A DNA stretch of 64,000 nt from Gentiana macrophylla (Eukaryota > Streptophyta > Magnoliopsida > Gentianales > Gentianaceae). Both the position numbers and the translations under genes were made by a program. Under the pieces are notes generated by a model that saw nothing but the letters and a program-made list of their open reading frames with translations, was not told the DNA's origin and made no database searches. Shown here piece after piece: positions 22,997 to 35,477 of this stretch (position 1 is its first letter; every line of letters starts with the position of its first letter). The DNA lies in contig CM047805.1 of NCBI GenBank assembly GCA_026214975.1, forward strand, positions 191,093,620 to 191,157,619, read 5' to 3'.

Positions 22997-25900
22997 ATGG
23001 CAACTCAAAAATATTTACACGAGCTCTTAAGAGATGACCAAGAGCCATTTCGATTAAAGAACTACATTGCCGACAGAAAATCTCAGCTCAAAGGCCTAAT
23101 TCTCATAGACCCACATCACTACAAGTTATAAAACGCAACCCCATTACTGAAACTTCTCCAATTGCAGCATCGAAACGAAATTTGTGTGTACATTCTTGCT
23201 TCTTAGCTTTTAATGCTTCTCCCGAAATTACAAAATCGCCTTTTCCTAATTTTCTCTCCCCTGGAAGAAGTCCTTGCAGAAATCACAATGGCTCTGTTTT
23301 TCTCCACGTCCCTGCTCGTACTGCGTCTCTGCTTCTCGACGCAGCTTTGAAAATTCAGAAGCAACAGGCTACAAAACCCAAAACCCAGATCAAGAATTTG
23401 GGTCTGGGGCTGTTTTCGTCTATTCTGAAGAAACTCAAAGATCGGAAAAGAAGCAGAAAGAGGGAAATTGGGTTCGGAGAAGTGAAGAATTCAACAAACA
23501 GTGATTTGGAAATTTCTGCTTCATTAGATAATACTAGTAGAATTAGCAGTTCTAGGTGGTCAGAGAGCAATGAAGGGAGAAGATCTCTGGATATGGAGAC
23601 ATCTAGCAGCAGCTTGTATGAGAATTCTGATGAAATGGATTTGGTGTTAGCTCAAGAGGCTGGAAATGGTGCTTCAAAGAGGTTTTGCTCAAGTCCTCTC
23701 AGTCCGTTTAGATTCTCTCTTCAAAGAAGTCCATCTTCCGGTGGGTGTACGCCGATCTTTGCCTCTCCGTCGGCTTCTCCGACAAGCCGCAAGGAGCAGG
23801 TTCGCCTTTGTCTTTATTCAACCACTTTATTTAGAGTCACAACGAGTAACACAACGACGATTTGTATAGACTCATTATAATCAACAACACAGATCATCGT
23901 TGTGTCATTCGTTGTGGCACAACCGTTGTGCCCATTTCATTACTATTATCATCCAATGCATTTAGTAATCACAAAAATGTTATTGCCCATTTGCAACAAA
24001 TAACATAGTAATATATTTTTATTTAATTAATATGATGACATTTACATTTAGTGCCATGATTTACATACAATCGAAAAGAATCGCCTCCATAATCAGAAAA
24101 AATACACTAAAATTCAGACACTACATATATATTTTCTCTTAAATTATTTATACGCTTTTTAAAATTTTTATCGTTTCCTTTACTTCGAGAGATCTGCGTC
24201 GTCATGCTATCTACATTGATACTTAGATTATACATCATAATCAAACATAAATTTTAATACGTTAGTTATTATGATTAATTTGTTATATGAGTAACAATAT
24301 AATCAAGGTCAGGCTATTGTCTAAGTCAATTTTTATAGTATACCTTATTCAATTTTTTTTTTATAGTATACCATCTAAAATATATGACCTGGTATTTTAT
24401 GCTTTATAACTAAAACATATTTCATGTTGGACAGTACATCCTGCAGATAAAATTGCATTGTTTTTAAGGGGGGAAAAAAAAAAAAAAAAAACTAAAAAAT
24501 GTACTATTTTCTTAAGGTAAATGTCCTTTTTTTTTTCATACTCAAATTAGTCGTTACAGCATGTTGTAAATAATATTTTCAAGCTATCAAATAATAAGAT
24601 CGATGATCGATGAAACTTTACTAATGATCCTTTTTGTCTCTTCAAAAAAAAAAAAGATCCTTTTTGTTACTGAGGCATGATTTAATCTTATTAAACATTA
24701 ATTATTCCGTTTCAAAATAACTGATACAGTTATCAAAAACACGTATATTAAGAATATGACTTTATGCTTTAATTTGAATATCAAAATGGATAAAAAAACT
24801 CTTAGGTATAATTAATGAAATGTTGTATTTATTTTTTTACTTGATATTAAATAAAGATAGATGTAGAAAAAATACGATAAATGCTACATTAGAAATATAA
24901 ATACCTTAATTATTTTGGAATAATTTTTTTAACAACCGTCTCAATTATTTCGAAACGAGAGAAGAATTATTTAGTTCCGGAGTATTTTAGTAATTAGTAG
25001 AGGTGTACATAATAAGTTGCTAAATGGTGACAAATAATGTCAATCAACGCTCAATTATGTGTAAAAATGAGTCAAATGTTGTCATAATTTTGTTTGGGCA
25101 TTATAATCTGTCGGCAGACTATCTGTTAGTTGTCAGAATACCGACTGACAAAAATCCATAGACTTCGTCTGTGTGATAATTATTGGTGTCTTATTGGTAT
25201 AACAAATTGATTAGAGATAAATTATTTATTTTTACTGCATAATTTAATAAATATAGGTTCAAAATTGAAACTAGATTTTATAAGCATGTATGTGAATTGA
25301 TAAAGATTAAAAATAAGTGTACTGCATAAAATTTCACATGGATATATTATATGTTGTGTTTTGTCTTTTCTGATGAAGCTTCTTGCACCAATTTTTTTAA
25401 TTGTTATTTATTTATTTATCATGGACCTCTCTGGAAATTAAATGATGTTCACGTAATAAGACAAACAAAATTTTATTTCAATATACTCTGAACAATTTAA
25501 TCTCTGCTGAAGAGTATATTAGAGATATTCACAAACATTCGGTTTTTCTTTATTTATTCAGATACGTAACAATCATCTAACGGCTCGGTCCATTAAATAA
25601 TAAACCCGCAATTGTTTTACAGGAGGAAAGTTTCGATGTTAAATTGTCAGGAAAATTTGGAAATGAAGATGGAAATGAGAAGGATCAATCAAGTCCGGTA
25701 TCGGTGTTAGATCCACCGTTTGAGAATGAAGAAGAAGATGAGCATGAAAGCTTGGACGACGATGATGATGACGATGACGATTATGAGGTCGAATGCAGCT
25801 TTGCACTTGTACAGAGTACGTAATCTAATTTTTTTATTTCTTATTTTTTCCCCTTTCATTTGACAATTTCTAAATAGGTGTACTATTTTTCTCCACCATT

Positions 25901-28900
25901 TTCGCTTTTACATCGGTTATTCCAAGTTAAATTAAAAATAAAAAATTTGATGGAAGAGTAAATAACATCGGTTATTCCAAATTTGTTGTTGTGCAGTCGT
26001 TTTCTGGTAAATAATCTTGATGTATGTATTACTAATTACTTGTTTTAGCATCTTTGAATACAAAATAATAGTAATAAATAAATACAAGTTGTAATCCACA
26101 AGCTGAATACAGCGATGATTGTGATGGATTAACACTGATACCGGTAATTCTTTTCTAGTCATTCAATTTACATCGTAGACACGGGTGAATTATTGTGAAC
26201 TGTAAATTTGAGTTAAAACTATATAGTCCAAATTCATCTATATGTTTTACTCCATTTGAGTTTTTTAAAAAAAAAACACTAATACTATTACTGTACTAAT
26301 TATTGGCGGGATCCGTACTTTGCTTTTACGGAGTATAATTATTCCCGTTAGGTACGTAACGACACCCATTTTCATGTCAATTATATGATTGTGACCTGTT
26401 TTATTTATTTATTTTTTTTAAACTAGGTGTGGCAGTAGTAATAGATTAAGGGAAACTTGAGAAAATATGCTTAAAAGTAAAAAAATTGTGTGATATGCAC
26501 CGTAAATAGTGTATTGAAATTTATGTTTCGGTAGTATTTCGGTAGGTTTTGCGTAACATGTCACGTAAATTCATGGGTTTTTGGTAGCCGCAAAATAAAG
26601 TGTCGTTGATTAAAAAAAAAGTATTTACCCACGTAAAACCCACCTAAATGCTACGTAAAAGTGACCCATTGTTAACAACCTGGTTTTCGATAACCGTGTA
26701 CATGACTAACCTACTCAAATCCTAATTAAATCCCACGTAAACGCGACGTATTTTCAAATCCTACTCAAATCATTTATATGAAGAACAGATGAAGTCCAAA
26801 GGTCATTTTTTCCAACTTTTGAATAGGTCTTATGAATACGCAACGTTTACGTGGGTTTTGAGTAGGTTAGCTGATGTACATGGTTATCGAAACCAGGTTG
26901 TTAACAACGAGTCACGTTTACATAGCATTTTCGTGGGTTTTGTGTAGGTAATTTTTATTTTAATCAGCAGCACTTTATTTTGCAGCTATCGAAAAGCCAC
27001 GAATTTACGTGGCGGGCTACGCAAAACCTACCGAAGCATAAATTTCTATAAACTATTTACGGGGCATACCACACAAATTATTTACTTTTTAAGCATATTT
27101 TCTCAAGTTCCCCTAGATTAACTACAACTGGCTGTGAGAATTTATTTCTTATTTTTTATGAGTAGTGATAATGCCACAGCAAATGACCACAACACACTTT
27201 AGAGCTATTGATTATGACGTGAGACTTATTGAATCATATGGGTCACCACAAAAATCAATGGTTTAAAAGTTTGTTGTCTAAATTTTGTTGTGGCATAAAT
27301 ATTTCTTTATTTTATATATTTAGCTAGACCCATTTATTTTTATATATTGATTTATGTGTTAACGTATATTGAGTTATAATGTATAAGTCAATATTTGTCA
27401 GACGAATAGAATGATAAATTTTCGAGCCACATGTAGAAATTTTTAGAGTCACCCTTGCATGTGACTATCATAGGAGACGAATTATGGCATTGCACTTATT
27501 TGAGGGGTATATTCCGTTATAAAATATAAGTTTTTTTTTTGGTGTTAAGTGGTGTCATAAATTTGATGGTTAATGTCTAAAATGACCTTTTTTGACTAGA
27601 GGTAAGATAGGGAAAAAAAGTAATAAATGTTGTATTGGTAATGTAGAATGACTTATTGTGAGAACTAAAAGTGTAGGATGACTTATATTTTAGAACATAT
27701 ATAGTATTCAAATTCACATACTTCTATCACATAGTAGATGTGCGTAAGGGGGTGAAAAAGCTACATGCCCCGAAAGTGATCACAACATCTTCCCCGAAAA
27801 TGTATCTACACCATCCATAAATTAAAGAATTTCCTGTAAGGTGTAAAAAATAAAAATAAAAAAATGAATGCCCATGATGTAATTTCGGTAATCTTTCGGG
27901 TATATATTTTGGGGGATGTATCCCTATCCCATAAAGGGGTCCAGATCCTCTGTAGTGATGAGTATTCCATTCGGTGACTTTGATTCTGACGGTTTTTTTT
28001 TTCCCCTACTATACCCACACATGCATTTCTACTTTCTTTCACTATACATATTCTTACCATGTGAAAAAGTATAAATGTGTGACTATAATACATGCCACTT
28101 TTTTATAACCATGTTACCGCCGTTGTTGACTAAAATATCTCTGTCTATATATACGGAGTAGTTAATTGGATATATCACATCATTCCATTTCAGTATACCT
28201 ACCTCCCGATACATATTGCACCATAACTCTTTTTCTAATGGCTAACTTCATATCATCGTCCATAGTTAAGAGTGTCATAAAATTTGGCGTGATTTATCAA
28301 ATTGAAGTTTTTCTTATTGTGAATATCGTTGGCATAGTCGGTCAACATAAAATATCCTCAATTTTATTTTGTACACATCGAAAATTTTATGCTAGAAATT
28401 GACTTACATAGTTCTTGTTTTTTTGGGTGATGAAAACTATATGAACCATGTGTCTTTATAATCTAGCTATATATTAATTATCTCAAAATGCAAAGGTCGT
28501 CCTTGAATTTTCCTGTCAAATTAATACCTGTTCGATTCTTCTATGTATAAGCTAATGTTGAAGCTATTTGGTGAATGTATAGGGGCTAAAGAGAAACTCT
28601 TGTACAAGCTTTCTAGATTCGAAAGACTTGCTGAACTCGACCCGATTGAGCTCGAAAAAAGAATGCAGGATGAAGAAGAAGAAGAATACAAGAATGGTGA
28701 AGAAGATGATGAAGAATTATTGCCTATTTACAGCATTGATGATTCGTATGTGACTGAAGTGCTAAGCAAATCAGATATTTTGCAATACAACAACAGGAAG
28801 AGAGTATCAAGTGACATAGAGAAGCTGGTTTCGGACTTGATTTCCGAAGAAAAAGAGATTACTACTGATAATAGCAATAAATCGCTAGAAAACGGGGAGA

Positions 28901-29115
28901 TTATTGTCGGGAGAGTTTGCAGGAAGTTGGAATGGTGGAAGGTGAAGAAATCAAACACCATCGACATGATGGCAGAATTCGATATGAGATACGAGCTGGA
29001 TCATTGGAAGAGATTTCAAGAACAAAGGGAAGAAACATGTTTTGAATTCGAGGTTGCCATCTTGGGGTTATTGGTTGAGGAATTCACTTATGAATTACTG
29101 CAAACCCCAAAATAA
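22997..29115 (+). CDS. DUF4378 (TRM-like) protein gene, three exons, frame break in exon 1
   Basis: Exons are 22997-23799, 25623-25815 and 28583-29115. Donors are CAG/GTTCGC and A/GTACGT; acceptors are TTTTACAG and GTATAG; phases 0 and 1 fit. The N-terminus MATQKYLHELLRDDQEPF, the VFLHVPARTASLLLDAA block, an acidic Asp run and YKLSRFERLAELDPIELEKRM lead to a C-terminal DUF4378 core (CRKLEWWK, NTIDMMAEFD, AILGLLVEEF). This architecture is that of plant TRM-type proteins (TRM27/28 are my best guess), thought to act at cortical microtubules. About 510 residues are expected. One A appears to be missing in AAAGG at 23090-23094: the ATG frame stops at 23129-23131, while the family frame resumes from about 23095. 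This is either a real lesion or a base-call error. Confidence 0.82.
23800..25622 (+). other. Intron 1 of the DUF4378 gene, with a Stowaway-like MITE
   Basis: The intron is 1,823 bp and AT-rich. About 24705-24962 has ends CCGTTTCAAAATAACTGA and, inverted, CGTTTCGAAATAATTGA, matching the Stowaway-like consensus found elsewhere in plants. No coding sequence. Confidence 0.6.
25816..28582 (+). other. Intron 2 of the DUF4378 gene
   Basis: The intron is 2,767 bp and contains the foldback element at 26450-27113. An isolated Stowaway-like end (AGGATGACTTATATTTTAGA, about 27668-27687) is also present. Otherwise AT-rich and without genes; open frames at 27806-28093 and 28166-28402 resemble nothing known. 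Confidence 0.65.
26450..27113. mobile_element. Foldback-type MITE with arms of about 310 bp
   Basis: The left end GGGAAACTTGAGAAAATATG and the inverted right end GGGGAACTTGAGAAAATATG start two arms that remain complementary almost to the centre (about 26780), leaving a small loop. It is flanked by TAGATTAA at 26442-26449 and 27114-27121, an 8-bp duplication. Tandem ACGTAAA/TTTACGT motifs recur within the arms. No transposase. Very long inverted repeats suggest a Mutator-like or hAT foldback; superfamily unresolved. Confidence 0.85.
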
Positions 29116-29192
29116 CAAGTACAGTTACAGATCGTTTTGATATATCAATCTGGCTGGCTACAATATATCTTTGTTCCCCCGGCCACAATAAA

Positions 29193-29229
<37 letters not shown>

Positions 29230-30009
29230 ATGGTCATTACATATGGTAGCAATGTTGATTCTACTGAGCATTAAGGAATGACTGAAGAATTTAAATCTAT
29301 TATTGTATTCAGTTGTATGTATCTTATATTTTCTTATTTTCCTTTTTCAAAAAACATTTTTTTTTAATTTTATGGCATGAACCTGTGACAAACTAATGAC
29401 TTACATAACTAGTAGTTGGGATAATAATAATCTTCATACATGTCACTTTATTATTCCATGAGATAAGGTAGGTGATAAGATTAGGTTGAGTTAATATAGG
29501 AAAATATATGTGGTGGTGTAGTAAGGGGGCAAAGGGGGTTATAAAGCAAAGGGCCCACAACTACAATGAATGTACATTTTAGGAGTTAGTTAGGTGAAGG
29601 GATCATAAAACCAACTTGTAATTGTATCATTGTTTGAATGATTGAATGTAGCCAAATTAAAGAGATAGAAATTAAGTAGCAGTGATATCAGATGCTTCAT
29701 CATGCACATATTGTTGTGTTTCATCGTTATCATCATTAATAATAATTAATATGTGAACGGATATTTCTTTCTTTTGTTTTTGATGATATACAAACCCTCA
29801 ACCCACTAACTAAGCCAACAGCCGTTGACGTTTTCCTAACAAAAAAAAATCGCAATCCTCTCTGGAAAGTGCTGTCGAGATAATGAATCTTTTTTGCGCA
29901 ATTTATACGTGAGACGTTACGTTTAACTATATTCAACATTTGGTGTTGTATTTGTAAAGGAGATAATGCTTGTGCCACAATCCAATCAGATGAACACGTG
30001 TATAAAAGT

Positions 30010-30011
<2 letters not shown>

Positions 30012-30063
<52 letters not shown>
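30012..30063. repeat. TTA trinucleotide microsatellite
   Basis: About 17 uninterrupted TTA units. It generates a spurious poly-Tyr open frame on the + strand. Confidence 0.97.
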
Positions 30064-30064
<1 letters not shown>

Positions 30065-30475
30065 GTAGTTTGTGACATACATATCAACAACACCACTAAA
30101 ATGAAGAGTTTCTGTTATACCTATTTATATCTAGGTTTAAGCCGATTTCTTTTCCGGTTATCAGACATCAACATGACACAGTATGAAGACAAGCTTGGAC
30201 ATCGCGCACAAGGTACAATACTCTATCATTCGACTTTTGTACCCTTAAGTCAAAAGCCTAAGTGCCACTTCACCCTCCGATATGCAGGCCAAAGCTTCAA
30301 AAATCCAACCCCCTCCCCTCCCGGTTAAACTACCTCCAATCCGGAAACTGAACATGAAAATGTTCCGTGAGCAATCTCAATCACAGCCTTATGAAATCAT
30401 CAAATCGGAAATAAATGACAGAATCACAGCTTTCTAGGATTATCAATTTCTTTTTGTATCTTCGCCCTCCCTGTT

Positions 30476-30524
30476 ACTGCTACTGCTACTGCTACTGCTA
30501 CTGCCACTGCCACTGCCACTGCCA
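30476..30524. repeat. Compound hexanucleotide repeat
   Basis: About four CTACTG-type units followed by about four CCACTG-type units, the second array differing from the first by one base per unit. Confidence 0.9.
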
Positions 30525-31204
30525 CTACATGTAGCTTTTGCCTACACCCATCTTTCCATATTCAGTCCGCTATTCATCATAATCCAAGAAAAAACAAATA
30601 GTAAAGTTTCTTAAATATAATCTACAGAACAAGAAATGAACTGTAAGATTAGGAGGGGGTGTTAAGGACATGGGACGCTTCTTTCTATACTTTACCTGCA
30701 TCCCAACTCTCAGTCTTATCAATATCTACATTATTGCACTTGGACCAGTCCACAAATCACCCTCACAACCTACTGAAATTCATCTCTATCAGAATTCCGG
30801 AATACCTGCTTCAACTATGTCCACCCCGAGCTAGCTCCTTTTTATTGGGGCCAGTAATTCAGCGGTTAATCGAAGAAGAAAAAAAAAAACCTGCCGGGGT
30901 TGAAAGATGTGCGACATGAAGTGGAAGAAGGGGTGGCATGCATAAAGTATCAAATGTTGAAGCGGTAAAGGGAAAGAAGACACAGGGGAAGAAATAAAAG
31001 TATCAAATTCAATCTCATCATATCACATTTGAATCTCATAGTATACTAATGCCGATGTAAAACCCCGTTTTATTTTACTATTTATTTATTTTGAGACAAT
31101 GATTATGACCCATATCATTCATTACTCATTAAACAAGGAGTCCTACTATAATCAATCATCCATAAATAAATAATGACATATAATGTTATAGTAGTATCAG
31201 TACC

Positions 31205-31635
31205 CTAGTCTGACAATGTAGTTCGAAGCGGCAAAGAACTTTCCACTCCTGATGCATCTGCATTTCGATCTGCTTTGTGAAGCGGCAAAGAATTTCCCTC
31301 TTTTGATGCTTCTGCATTTCGATCTGCTACAATCTTTGACATGCCAAACATCTGAATTTGCAAGGGATTTTCCTCATTCAATGATACAAAATTTTATACG
31401 CAAAGAATAAAATATAAAAATAAAAACCATTAAATGAAATCCTTAAAAACCTTTTTTATTGTTTTCTGAAAGCAAGTTTTGTGCTCATCCATGGATGCAT
31501 GGATAAACTCGTCAATGTGGTCCTTCACGTCTTCCAAAAAGGTTGCTTCTTCATTTTTCTTCTTCCGACAAGAGGGTATTGCTGGATTTGGACCCGCAGA
31601 TGCTGGTAGCTTTTCAGTGTGGCTTGCCATTAGAC
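31205..31635 (-). CDS. Conserved plant protein of unknown function, two 3' exons
   Basis: The last exon, 31351 down to 31205, encodes MFGMSKIVADRNAEAS... and stops at TAG (31205-31207). The preceding exon, 31635 down to 31451, encodes LMASHTEKLPASAG...ATFLEDVKDHIDEFIHASMDEHKTCFQKTIKK. Splice sites are canonical (TCTCAG acceptor, AAG/GTTTTT donor, ATTCAG acceptor). I recall a small conserved plant family ending in this DEHKTCF...KKMFGMSK block, but no function. The last exon has an 18-residue tandem duplication (ADRNAEASKEG.. / ADRNADASGVE.., 54 nt each). Exons further 5' were not found; LTR-like sequence occupies that region, so this may be a fragment. Confidence 0.6.
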
Positions 31636-31899
31636 CTGAGAGACCAAACATTTGTGTCATAACTTTTCAAGCAAATCTCACAAAAAAGGAGGCCAAAAGT
31701 TCATCAAGGAGCTAACTAATCATCGCAACGCAATACCATGACCATATTACCAAGTACAAGAGTTCACCCTATAAAATACAACTATCTAACAGGTCCCAAA
31801 ATGTACAAGTGTTCACCAAAATGTTTTAGGGAGCTCAATGCATCAAGCACCTGAAGATATGATGCCAAAATCATGAAATAAATCATGCCTCTATCTCGG

Positions 31900-33235
31900 A
31901 AAGAATCGCTGAAACTTTAAGGAAAACATAGTGTAATACAGTATCTAAAATCATTTCACATTATCATGATAAAAAGTTAACTTTTCATGTGCCATGGTGC
32001 CTAAACATTTTACATACTTTTATTTTCAATCATATGCATCATAAGCCTCAATGCTCACATATCTAATGGCGTGGTTAAGGTATTACGCATCCACTACTAC
32101 GCATGTGGATGAAAGACCATAAGCATACAGCTCCGATACATATCATATCATAAATGTTCTCACCTGAGAGAGAACGCATTAACCAGCCCGGTATCCGGTA
32201 CATATCATATCACAAATGTTCCCTCCTAAGGGAGGACACCCTTACCGCCCGGTAAAAATTAGACATAATGTTTTCTTCAAAAGAAGAATGCACTGATACC
32301 AGGGACCCTCAATGATACGTCACATTTAGTTTAATACCTGACCAAGCACCAATGCCATATATCTCAAAACAAGTTATTGATCAAATCAACTCACAATTCC
32401 TGTATACGTGAAACATAAATGCTTAAAGTAACCGCAATAACTGATTCTTTCACAACTACTTGAACTTGATGAAATTTTCAATCTAACACTTTTAACCATG
32501 TGTCCCAGATTTTAAGCACATTTGAACTCACTACAATCACTAAGAACTGCTTAAAATGTCTGTTTCCATGCTTTGATGAAAACCATTATAGTAAGTCATT
32601 TGATCAAGCACTTGCAAAAATACCTCAAAAACTAGAATCCTGCATAGGCACTAAATCAAACCAATGTTGTAATATTCTTTCAAACGATGATTTATATATC
32701 ATGTCTCGGTTGTAAGCACATTTAAATCATAGCTACTTAAAAATCATTTTATCATGCTTTGATAAAATTCACTACACTAAGGATTTTGTCAAACTCTTGA
32801 CAAGCATGGTTTGACCAAACTAAAACCTGCCTAAAAGCATTAAATCGAACACATGGTATGCACAAAGTCTCCTTACCAAAACAAGCCTCCGACCCCGATT
32901 GCAGGCGCCACTGAATATCATTGAAATGGTTCCGAGCACCAAAACTCTATACACTTAAGAATTATGATACACCTACAAAATAAAATCCTATTTCCCCTCT
33001 ACCCTAGCCCTTTGGCTTCAGGCAAAAAAGAAGGAACATGAAGTTCTCTTCATATATCCAATACTCAACCTAACAATTCCGATTAACAAATCAAAGAATT
33101 TGGTGAACCTAAGACTAAACAACTCCCTCGGCCTTATTTTTCTTTCTTTTCCTTTATCACTTACACAAATTAATAAAAAATAAACACACAGAACATTCTT
33201 TTTAATAACATCAAATTACGAATTTTATTGATATA
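31900..33235. repeat. Probable gypsy LTR-derived sequence
   Basis: Non-coding sequence with two tandem imperfect units of about 65 bp near 32127-32240 (TACATATCATATCA followed by short hairpins such as GTTCTCACCTGAGAGAGAAC). Layout and phrasing resemble LTRs of plant chromovirus-type gypsy elements, but ends could not be set. Confidence 0.35.
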
Positions 33236-33850
33236 TGATGATACCCGACCCGGATTACGCCACGTGTCACCTTTAGGGGTGCTTAATAAATTACCACTCC
33301 TTGAGGTTAGGGCTTTAAGGGTTTAACAGAGCAGGCGGATCGTCTACCGTGGGAGACCGGTCTCGAACTCCTCCTCCAGCCCGCCCGCAGACGGTAAAAG
33401 ATCCGGCGAAGAGAGTCGCCACTCGGACGCTCGGGTTCTAAAAATGAGCGGAGAAGCGATCGAATCGACTCGTTGTTATTCCAAGCGAGGGGGAATAAAT
33501 GGAAAGAATCTTTAGTCATAAAGACTCCAATCTTGACATTAAATATGTCTATAATTATCTCCTATTTGGGGGATTGAGTCGTGTTTATCCTTAGGGATTA
33601 ATTATTAATTATAGTACTTGCCCACCAAGTAAGAGGGGCGAGAGATGATCTATATAAACGACCCTAAGGAACTACGGATGACTTGATTCCAATTCAATTA
33701 TTGGATACGTAGGCAACTCCCAGAAATATTCTGAGAGCTCAGTCCGAACACACCAAACATCTCACCCCTTTACGATAATTTAGGGTTTCTAGGGTTATCG
33801 GTCGTTGTCACATAGAAGATTGACCCGCATTGATTACTGGACGATTTCCA
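33236..33850 (+). repeat. Tat/Ogre-like gypsy LTR remnant
   Basis: It contains TTGGATACGTAGGCAACTCC followed by a GCTCAGTCC phrase (about 33702-33750), the same LTR hallmark present in opposite orientation at 2610-2640. Also a GAGTCGCCACT phrase near 33412, and a TATA motif (TCTATATAAACG, about 33649). The start may be TGATACCCGACC near 33238. No internal region was recognised. Confidence 0.5.
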
Positions 33851-35470
33851 GCATCGTCAATATAGATTAGAAAGGAGCTAGTTACCGAGTAATCAAGAGT
33901 TCAAGACTTCAAAGTACAAAGAAACAGAATAAAGAAAACCAACCTAAACCTGAAAACATTAAAAAGAAAAGCTAAGAAAAACAAGAGATTGTATTGTATC
34001 AAAGAGCCGAAACACAAAGAGAGCAGCACCAGAAAACACATATCAGAAAGGAAGGTAGGTGACTAGGTGAGCGATGCCCAGCTACAAAAAAAAAAAAACA
34101 GTGTTGAACCTCACTCAAACAAAATATATCTGTATGGTCCAGCCTAGCAGTGGATATAAGCACAGCTAGTCAAACGAGAGGTAATCTAATCGATTTGTGA
34201 AAACTCGATTTACAATAAATCCTAACAAAAAGAAAGCGAAAAATCAAAACGGTTACCCGTAACAGCGTCGGATTGGCGGAGTGCTTGAGCCTAGAGAACC
34301 AGAGCACCGGAGAAGACGTCGTCGAGCAGAGCAGCAGAATGCTTCAGAGCAGACGTCCAAGGGCTTTTTCCCTATGTTTCCTCTTCTACCCTTAAACAAA
34401 GGCGGCAGCAGCAGCAGCATTTCCCAATTTTTTATTTTTTATTTTATTTCTTATTTCCTTCATTTTTTTTATAAGAACTTGTGCCGCCTCTTATCAGTTA
34501 TCCTTTTTATTTTTATTTTATTTTATTTATTTAGTGGAGTTATGAACGTATCATGAAATGCATAAATCATTCTAGTGTTCCACATTTAACAAGTGAAATA
34601 ACATTATTTGATCTAATCGATTCGTAGAGGCATCAAGGTAATGAGGTAAAAATATGTTTGTAGGAATTGTGCATGATCCTTAAATTGGGGGCTTACGATG
34701 ATTTAATTGATTGAGTAGTATTTCTTGCAAACTAATGAGGTAAAAATATGTTTGTAGGAATTGTTCGTTGACATAATTTTATCATGAAATCAGTAATTAA
34801 CCGACTTTTAGGGTCTTCTAGTTAAAGGCAATTATGTCTTCATTTAGTAGTTATAAGTTTTTTTTGTTGAGGTTTTTGAAATATTGTGGAAATTTAACAT
34901 ATAGACATAATAGACTATAGAAACTGCATAATGTCTGTGAAGTGCGAACTAAGGATCAGCTCGGTCAGATCAATGAGCACTGCCCTCAGGGAACCGGCAT
35001 GTGTAAGTCATGTTTTGCCAAGTTTTTGATCGCTTTATATATTCTGCACGATTTACAATATTTGCAGTATAGATGAGATATTTTTCTATATTTTGCATTC
35101 TTAGAATAAAGATACGTGTGAACTGTGAAGTATGTATGTGTTGTTTGGCCTTTTTCTGTGAATTAAGAAGAAAAAATTTAGGTTAACGAATGGCACATTA
35201 ATTGATTGCACATATGAGATTAAGTAGAGGAAACTAGGAGATCACAACTATAAGTCTTGATTAGATACGATATTATATCGCAATGCTATTCTTATAGGAG
35301 AGTTATGATTCACTATCTACCGTATCTTTAATTTTATCACTAGAAGCCTCCATGATGGGCATCATCAGTCGCAGTACCCTTGATCCGGTTGTGTATATTG
35401 AAATGAACGCATTTATATAAAATATAATTTAATAAATGAAATGAAAGTTTGTTAAAGTATGTTAAATGTT
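33851..35470. other. Intergenic, no gene recognised
   Basis: Purine-rich then AT-rich sequence. An open frame at 34281-34556 includes an Arg-rich start and a poly-T translated tail and is not convincing. The phrase GGTAAAAATATGTTTGTAGG is repeated near 34645 and 34740. Confidence 0.4.
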
Positions 35471-35477
35471 AATTATC

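Larger units (their letters stand above)
14303..23063 (+). repeat. Tandem segmental duplication, copy 2 (interrupted)
   Basis: Same unit as copy 1, expanded to 8.8 kb by a SINE (14844-15088), a copia element (15382-20116) and a hAT MITE (21729-22173). Homology ends at 23063, inside the first exon of the complete gene, so copy 2 is attached to the full gene. Each of the three insertion sites has an uninterrupted counterpart in copy 1. Confidence 0.9.
29116..31204. other. Intergenic with simple repeats, no gene recognised
   Basis: Downstream of the DUF4378 stop codon. It holds an A run (29190-29226), a TTA microsatellite (30012-30063) and a CTACTG/CCACTG repeat (about 30476-30524). Open frames at 29966-30328 and 30659-30919 arise from repeats or lack family resemblance. 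Confidence 0.5.

Noticed and set aside
29966..30328. Open frame with a long Tyr run
   Set aside because: Produced by the TTA microsatellite; no family resemblance.
33307..33519. Arg/Ser-rich open frame on the - strand
   Set aside because: Falls within an LTR remnant with TATA and hallmark phrases; no domain.
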